Shown here piece after piece: positions 6,560 to 9,855 of a stretch of DNA of 9,855 nt. The translations under genes and the position numbers were made by a program. Location: assembly GCA_002378975.1 (NCBI GenBank), contig DFST01000060.1, forward strand, positions 15,260 to 25,114, in the 5' to 3' direction. The notes below the pieces were generated by a model that saw only the letters and a program-made list of their open reading frames with translations, searched no databases and was not told where the DNA came from. The stretch is from Chitinophagaceae bacterium UBA3430. Lineage in GTDB: Bacteria; Bacteroidota; Bacteroidia; Chitinophagales; Chitinophagaceae. How positions within the stretch are numbered: position 1 is the stretch's first letter; every line of letters begins with the position of its first letter.

Positions 6560-7279
6560 ATGAAAGTACACCTGTTCATTCCCTGCTTTGTCGATCAATT
6601 ATATCCGGATACGGCTTTTAACGTCGTGAAATTATTGGAGCGCGTTGGCTGTCAGGTGATCTACAACGAGGAACAGACCTGTTGCGGTCAGCCTGCTTTC
6701 AATGCGGGTTTTTGGGAAGAATCCAAATCTGTCTGTGGCAAATGGTTGGCCGATTTTGCGGATGCCACCACCATCGTTACCCCCAGCGCCAGCTGCGCCG
6801 GTTTTATTCGGAACTATTATCCCAAATTATTCGACAGTTCATCGCTTCATCACGAGGCACAATCGACCCCCAAACGCATACAGGAACTCAGCGAGTTCTT
6901 GGTTAAAACCCTCCACACCACCCGTTTTGGAGCCCGACTTCAAGGAAAGGCCGCTTACCACGATTCCTGTGCCGGTCTGCGGGAATGCCACATCAAACAA
7001 GAGCCCCGTCAGCTGCTCCAACAAGTAGCCGGTTTGGAATTGTTGGAGTTGCCCGATTCAGAAACTTGCTGCGGATTTGGTGGAACCTTTGCGGTGAAGT
7101 ACCCGGATATCTCAGTGGCCATGGGGCAGCAAAAAGTAGAGCAAGCGTTGAGTCTGGGCGCGGAATACTTGATCTCCACCGATCTTTCCTGCCTGATGCA
7201 CATGCAGGGCTATGTTCAAAAAAACAACCTGCCGTTAAAAACCATGCACCTGGCGGATGTGTTATCTAGTGGTTGGTAA
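6560..7279 (+). CDS. LutA/YkgE-like (Fe-S)-binding protein with two CCG domains
   Basis: A 239-residue cytoplasmic protein with two copies of the cysteine-rich CCG domain found in heterodisulfide reductase subunits and in LutA/YkgE. First copy: C9, CCG (41-43) and C79 in SASCAG. Second copy: DSCAGLREC (136-143), CCGFGG (170-175) and C211. These cysteines are the expected ligands of an iron-sulfur centre. LutA works with LutB and LutC in L-lactate oxidation; neither partner is in the window, so a lactate role is possible but not shown, and I give no symbol. The ATG at 6560 begins right at the first strand (MKVHLFIPCFVDQLYP), as usual for the family. The EVE-domain gene follows after 11 nt, so the two are probably co-transcribed. 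No residue appears missing. Confidence 0.9.
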   Translation: MKVHLFIPCFVDQLYPDTAFNVVKLLERVGCQVIYNEEQTCCGQPAFNAGFWEESKSVCGKWLADFADATTIVTPSASCAGFIRNYYPKLFDSSSLHHEAQSTPKRIQELSEFLVKTLHTTRFGARLQGKAAYHDSCAGLRECHIKQEPRQLLQQVAGLELLELPDSETCCGFGGTFAVKYPDISVAMGQQKVEQALSLGAEYLISTDLSCLMHMQGYVQKNNLPLKTMHLADVLSSGW

Positions 7280-7290
7280 AACATTCATCT

Positions 7291-7698
7291 ATGGCGTATT
7301 GGTTAATGAAGTCGGAACCGTTTAAGTATTCTTGGGATCAATTGGTACTGGACAAATCCACTTTTTGGGATGGAGTACGTAATTATGGTGCCCGGAATAA
7401 TTTACGTGCCATGAAAAAAGGCGATCTGGCTTTTTTCTATCACAGCAATGAAGGCGTAGAAATTGTAGGCATCGTTAAGATCGTGAAAGAATCTTATCCC
7501 GACCCAACCAGCGATGATCCAAACTGGGTAGTGGTAGAGGTGAAGCCCCATCAAAAATTGAAAAAATCCGTTACCCTGGCCGCCATCAAGGCCGAGAAAA
7601 AATTAGCCAATATGGCTTTGGTTCGGTTGGGACGACTTTCGGTACAGCCGGTTACTCCAGAAGAATGGGCGTTGGTCCTGAAAATGGCCGGTCACTGA
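7291..7698 (+). CDS. EVE domain-containing protein (THYN1-like)
   Basis: A 135-residue single-domain protein. EVE domains share the PUA-like fold and are thought to recognise modified bases in DNA or RNA; the bacterial stand-alone family has no settled role. The family signatures are MAYWLMKSEP (1-10), FWDGVRNYGARNNLRAMKKGD (about 26-46), a hydrophobic FFYHSN (48-53), VGIVKIVKE and the strand WVVVEVKP. The ATG at 7291 gives the conserved start; a TTG 18 nt upstream (7273), overlapping the LutA-like gene, is also open but adds unconserved residues. It lies 11 nt after the LutA-like gene, with no terminator between. Its stop overlaps the stop of the opposite-strand saccharopine dehydrogenase family gene by 7 bp. 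Confidence 0.92.
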   Translation: MAYWLMKSEPFKYSWDQLVLDKSTFWDGVRNYGARNNLRAMKKGDLAFFYHSNEGVEIVGIVKIVKESYPDPTSDDPNWVVVEVKPHQKLKKSVTLAAIKAEKKLANMALVRLGRLSVQPVTPEEWALVLKMAGH

Positions 7699-9008
7699 TC
7701 GATCGATTCTTCAAAAGCAATTCCTTGGTTTTTTAATTCCTCCAGTACCGACACATAGATTTCGGGCAGGGTAGGGATTTGCAATCCGGCCGCCTTCCAT
7801 TTTCCCGTTAGAAATTGCATAGCTGCAATCCCCAGGGGTAAGCCGACCGTTTTGGCCATGGCAGTCCGAACGGAATCAACGCCCGTATCCACCAGCCAAC
7901 TACGCATCGACTTCGTCTCCGGACCTACGCGGTAATCGATCTCATGCAACATCACAACTTGATCTTTATCGGTGGGGTGCAATACCCATTTTTGTTCCAT
8001 GGCAAACTGCAGGATCTGGGCAGGGGTAGCCGATTGAAAGGGAAGGATCGTGGTGGGATCTGACCAGCCCAACCATTCCAACATCGCCCGCAGATCCGGG
8101 GGTGTTTCGGTTGACAGCGGACTACATTGATTCAGTGCTTGGCTAAGGGTAACCGGGGTTGTCCACTCGATCGTCCGTTCATCGTCGATCATACCCAACT
8201 GGATGAGTTCGCTCCAGCCCCGGATAAAATCGGGATGTCGAAGCGTGGTACGTTGAAACGATTCGATGCCTTGTAGACCATAACGATCAATGTAGCTCAG
8301 TGAATCCCGATTTGGGTAAAAGGCAAACTCACCGACATCCCTCAAATAGAGTGTCCGAAGTTCGCTAAACAGCTGCGCATGATTTTTTTCAATCACGACC
8401 CCTTTTTCCAAGTATTGGGCACCGGCTTTTCCGGCCATAACTACATTGCGTGGATTCCAGCTGATTTTGTAATGCCAGGGATTGTCATCGCTTTCAGGGG
8501 CAACGAGTCCGCCGCAATGAGAAAGTACCCGGATGGGTTGGCCACCTTGCAAACGGATCGCATCGAGAAGAGACAGTAAACTCATGTGATCGATCCCGGG
8601 ATCCAGTCCCATTTCATAAAGAAACAAGGATCCATTCGCTTCGATGGAAGCAGCATGTTGTCGGATCGCTGGATCTACATAAGAGGCCGTAAAAAGTGAT
8701 TTGGAAAGATGGATGCAATCCAGCGCCACGACCGCGTGCAGATGGGGGGGGAGCAGGGATAGGACCAGATCAGCAGATTCTATACTGGCCAACCGCTTGG
8801 CGGAGTCATTGATATCGAAGGAACGACCGATAAAATTGGCGTCGTTTACGTGTGCCCGTTGAACGGAATCTTGAATTTTTTGATGCGCGACCTCAGGCAG
8901 TGCATCCACAACCTCCAGGGAAAAATCATATTCTGCGCATTGTTGAACCAAAAAGTCGATGAGCACAGTAGCGGATTTCCCGGCACCAAAGAGGAGGATC
9001 TTTGACAT
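7692..9008 (-). CDS. Saccharopine dehydrogenase family oxidoreductase
   Basis: A 438-residue cytoplasmic NAD(P)-dependent enzyme. The N-terminal Rossmann fold begins with ILLFGAGKSA (about 4-13), and the rest matches the Lys9/saccharopine reductase type: ADLVLSLLPPHLH, SLFTASYVD, LYEMGLDPGIDHM, then HCGGLVAPESDDNPWHYKIS and WNPRNVV, with TGVDSVRTAMAKTVGLPLGIAA near the C-terminus. Members reversibly join or split lysine/2-aminoadipate semialdehyde and glutamate; in bacteria they also act in lysine degradation or polyamine synthesis, so the substrate here is uncertain. The ATG at 9008 starts right at the dinucleotide-binding strand; an in-frame TTG at 9014 is less likely. Upstream, GAACTTTG (9019-9012) is a near match to the -7 box only 3 nt from the ATG. 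The gene stands alone and converges on the EVE gene. Confidence 0.92.
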   Translation of the reverse strand: MSKILLFGAGKSATVLIDFLVQQCAEYDFSLEVVDALPEVAHQKIQDSVQRAHVNDANFIGRSFDINDSAKRLASIESADLVLSLLPPHLHAVVALDCIHLSKSLFTASYVDPAIRQHAASIEANGSLFLYEMGLDPGIDHMSLLSLLDAIRLQGGQPIRVLSHCGGLVAPESDDNPWHYKISWNPRNVVMAGKAGAQYLEKGVVIEKNHAQLFSELRTLYLRDVGEFAFYPNRDSLSYIDRYGLQGIESFQRTTLRHPDFIRGWSELIQLGMIDDERTIEWTTPVTLSQALNQCSPLSTETPPDLRAMLEWLGWSDPTTILPFQSATPAQILQFAMEQKWVLHPTDKDQVVMLHEIDYRVGPETKSMRSWLVDTGVDSVRTAMAKTVGLPLGIAAMQFLTGKWKAAGLQIPTLPEIYVSVLEELKNQGIAFEESIDQ

Positions 9009-9101
9009 ACTCAAAGTTCGTGAGAAACCCGATAAGCCGTTCAGCGTTCCGGTTTAAATTAGCAATAAAATTGAGGTAAAAAGTAATGCACATTCGTGGA
9101 T

Positions 9102-9117
9102 AAAACAGGCCTGTTTT
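9102..9117. promoter_or_regulatory. Perfect 16-bp palindrome AAAACAGGCCTGTTTT, operator-like
   Basis: AAAACAGGCCTGTTTT equals its own reverse complement. It lies midway between the two divergent genes, about 50 bp upstream of the gyrA -7 box. A partial half-site, AAAACAGCC, follows at 9126-9134. With no spacer it suits a dimeric DNA-binding protein better than a terminator, though a 6-bp stem with a GGCC loop is possible in RNA. No regulator can be named. Confidence 0.4.
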
Positions 9118-9165
9118 GGAGTGAAAAAACAGCCCATTTTCAATGGTGCTACCCCCTGAAAAAGT

Positions 9166-9173
9166 TACATTTG
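9166..9173 (+). promoter_or_regulatory. Putative -7 box for gyrA (TACATTTG)
   Basis: TACATTTG is an exact TAnnTTTG match 71 nt before the gyrA ATG, predicting an mRNA leader of about 65 nt. The -33 region has no obvious TTG. No other exact match on this strand is seen in the gap. Confidence 0.5.
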
Positions 9174-9244
9174 TTGACCTGTATTTCTACTCGAAATATC
9201 GTTGTTTTTAATCGAGCTGGATCAACCCGTACAGGCCTTTTGGA

Positions 9245-9855
9245 ATGGACGAGAATCGTTTACCAGAACGCACCCAAGACCAGGACCGCATCATCCCGGT
9301 GAACATCGAAGAGCAAATGAAAACGGCCTACATCGATTATTCGATGTCGGTAATCGTAGGCCGTGCCTTGCCCGATGTACGCGACGGATTAAAACCCGTG
9401 CACCGCCGTGTGATGTATGCCATGAATGAACTGGGGATCAATTTCAACAAACCTTATAAGAAATCGGCCCGTATTGTCGGGGAAGTATTAGGTAAGTATC
9501 ACCCGCACGGAGATTCCTCTGTTTACGACGCGATGGTCCGTATGGCTCAAGAATGGAGCATGCGCTATCCGATGATTGACGGACAGGGAAACTTTGGCAA
9601 TCAGGATGGAGACGGTCCGGCAGCCATGCGTTATACGGAGGCACGCCTGGAGAGACTGGCTGAGTTCCAGCTCAACGATATTGATAAGGATACAGTCGAC
9701 TTTCAATTGAACTTCGATGACTCGGAGCGGGAACCCACCGTCCTTCCTGCCCGCATTCCGCAACTGCTGGTGAATGGATCAAGTGGAATCGCTGTGGGTA
9801 TGGCCACCAATATGATGCCGCACAACCTGACCGAAGTGATCGATGGTTGTGTTGC
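9245..9855 (+). CDS. gyrA: DNA gyrase subunit A, N-terminal 203 residues (partial at window edge)
   Basis: GyrA is the DNA-breaking subunit of gyrase (A2B2), which introduces negative supercoils. The visible part covers the start and much of the winged-helix domain: [24 protein letters not shown] (about 15-38), [21 protein letters not shown] (40-60), [19 protein letters not shown] (84-102), [12 protein letters not shown] (112-123) and the catalytic tyrosine in AAMRYTE (Y130). The start matches the usual gyrase rather than ParC pattern. The quinolone-resistance positions equivalent to E. coli Ser83 and Asp87 are Ser91 and Asp95, the susceptible-type residues. The ATG at 9245 is the first in frame; the short variable leader before RIIPV is normal. 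The family is about 800-900 residues, so most of the gene is beyond the right edge. Confidence 0.96.
   Translation, partial: MDENRLPERTQDQDRIIPVNIEEQMKTAYIDYSMSVIVGRALPDVRDGLKPVHRRVMYAMNELGINFNKPYKKSARIVGEVLGKYHPHGDSSVYDAMVRMAQEWSMRYPMIDGQGNFGNQDGDGPAAMRYTEARLERLAEFQLNDIDKDTVDFQLNFDDSEREPTVLPARIPQLLVNGSSGIAVGMATNMMPHNLTEVIDGCV

Larger units (their letters stand above)
9009..9244. other. Regulatory gap between the saccharopine dehydrogenase family gene and gyrA
   Basis: A 236-bp AT-richer divergent intergenic region. It contains a near -7 box for the leftward gene (9019-9012), a perfect 16-bp palindrome (9102-9117) and an exact TAnnTTTG box for gyrA (9166-9173). A weak GTG-start reading frame across 9096-9302 runs into gyrA in another frame and has no recognisable protein features, so I see no gene here. 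Confidence 0.6.

Noticed and set aside
9096..9302. Small GTG-start frame in the gap before gyrA
   Set aside because: It overlaps gyrA out of frame, has no recognisable motif and crosses the palindrome and the -7 box, so a regulatory gap is the better reading.
9515..9535. Quinolone-resistance change in GyrA
   Set aside because: The positions equivalent to E. coli Ser83 and Asp87 carry Ser and Asp, the susceptible-type residues.
1..9855. CRISPR array, insertion sequence, prophage, tRNA or defence island
   Set aside because: No spaced direct repeats, transposase or phage motifs, terminal inverted repeats or cloverleaf sequences are visible; the EVE and DUF1599 genes alone do not make a defence system.

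Overview
The window is ordinary chromosomal DNA from a member of the Bacteroidota; the class cannot be fixed from sequence alone. Three things point there: bacteroidetal gene sets and neighbourhoods (recF next to a short DUF721/DciA gene; a DUF1599 gene followed by a BT_3928-like membrane protein), the TAnnTTTG type of -7 promoter box in front of several genes, and the lack of clear Shine-Dalgarno sequences. I see no mobile element, phage gene, CRISPR array, tRNA or rRNA.

Layout. 1-546 (-) is the N-terminal part of folP (dihydropteroate synthase), running off the left edge. Divergent from it, 592-3292 (+) is a tightly coupled trio with ATGA overlaps: a duplicated DUF1599/Nmad1 protein, a DoxX/BT_3928-like membrane protein, and a solitary DppB-type ABC permease. 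It meets, tail to tail with a 7-nt overlap, the leftward pair recF-dciA (4683 to 3286). Divergent from recF is the rightward pair pdhA (pyruvate dehydrogenase E1 alpha) and a membrane-anchored TPR protein (4772-6472), closed by a good intrinsic terminator. Next comes a rightward pair, a LutA/YkgE-like cysteine-rich (CCG-motif) protein and an EVE-domain protein (6560-7698). These meet a leftward saccharopine dehydrogenase family gene (9008-7692), again with a 7-nt overlap. After a 236-bp regulatory gap, gyrA starts at 9245 and runs off the right edge.

Functions are mostly housekeeping: folate synthesis, replication and repair (recF, dciA, gyrA), central carbon metabolism (pdhA), redox and amino-acid metabolism. 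No single pathway ties the window together, and I found no new multi-gene system.

The most notable observation is an in-frame TAA in the middle of pdhA (5456-5458), with well-conserved E1-alpha sequence on both sides in the same frame. Secondary observations are a tandem 15-bp duplication at the permease/dciA junction, two convergent overlaps built on the same TCANTGA geometry, a shared 18-nt element in front of folP and recF, dyad-symmetric elements upstream of pdhA and gyrA, and an apparent excess of GATC.
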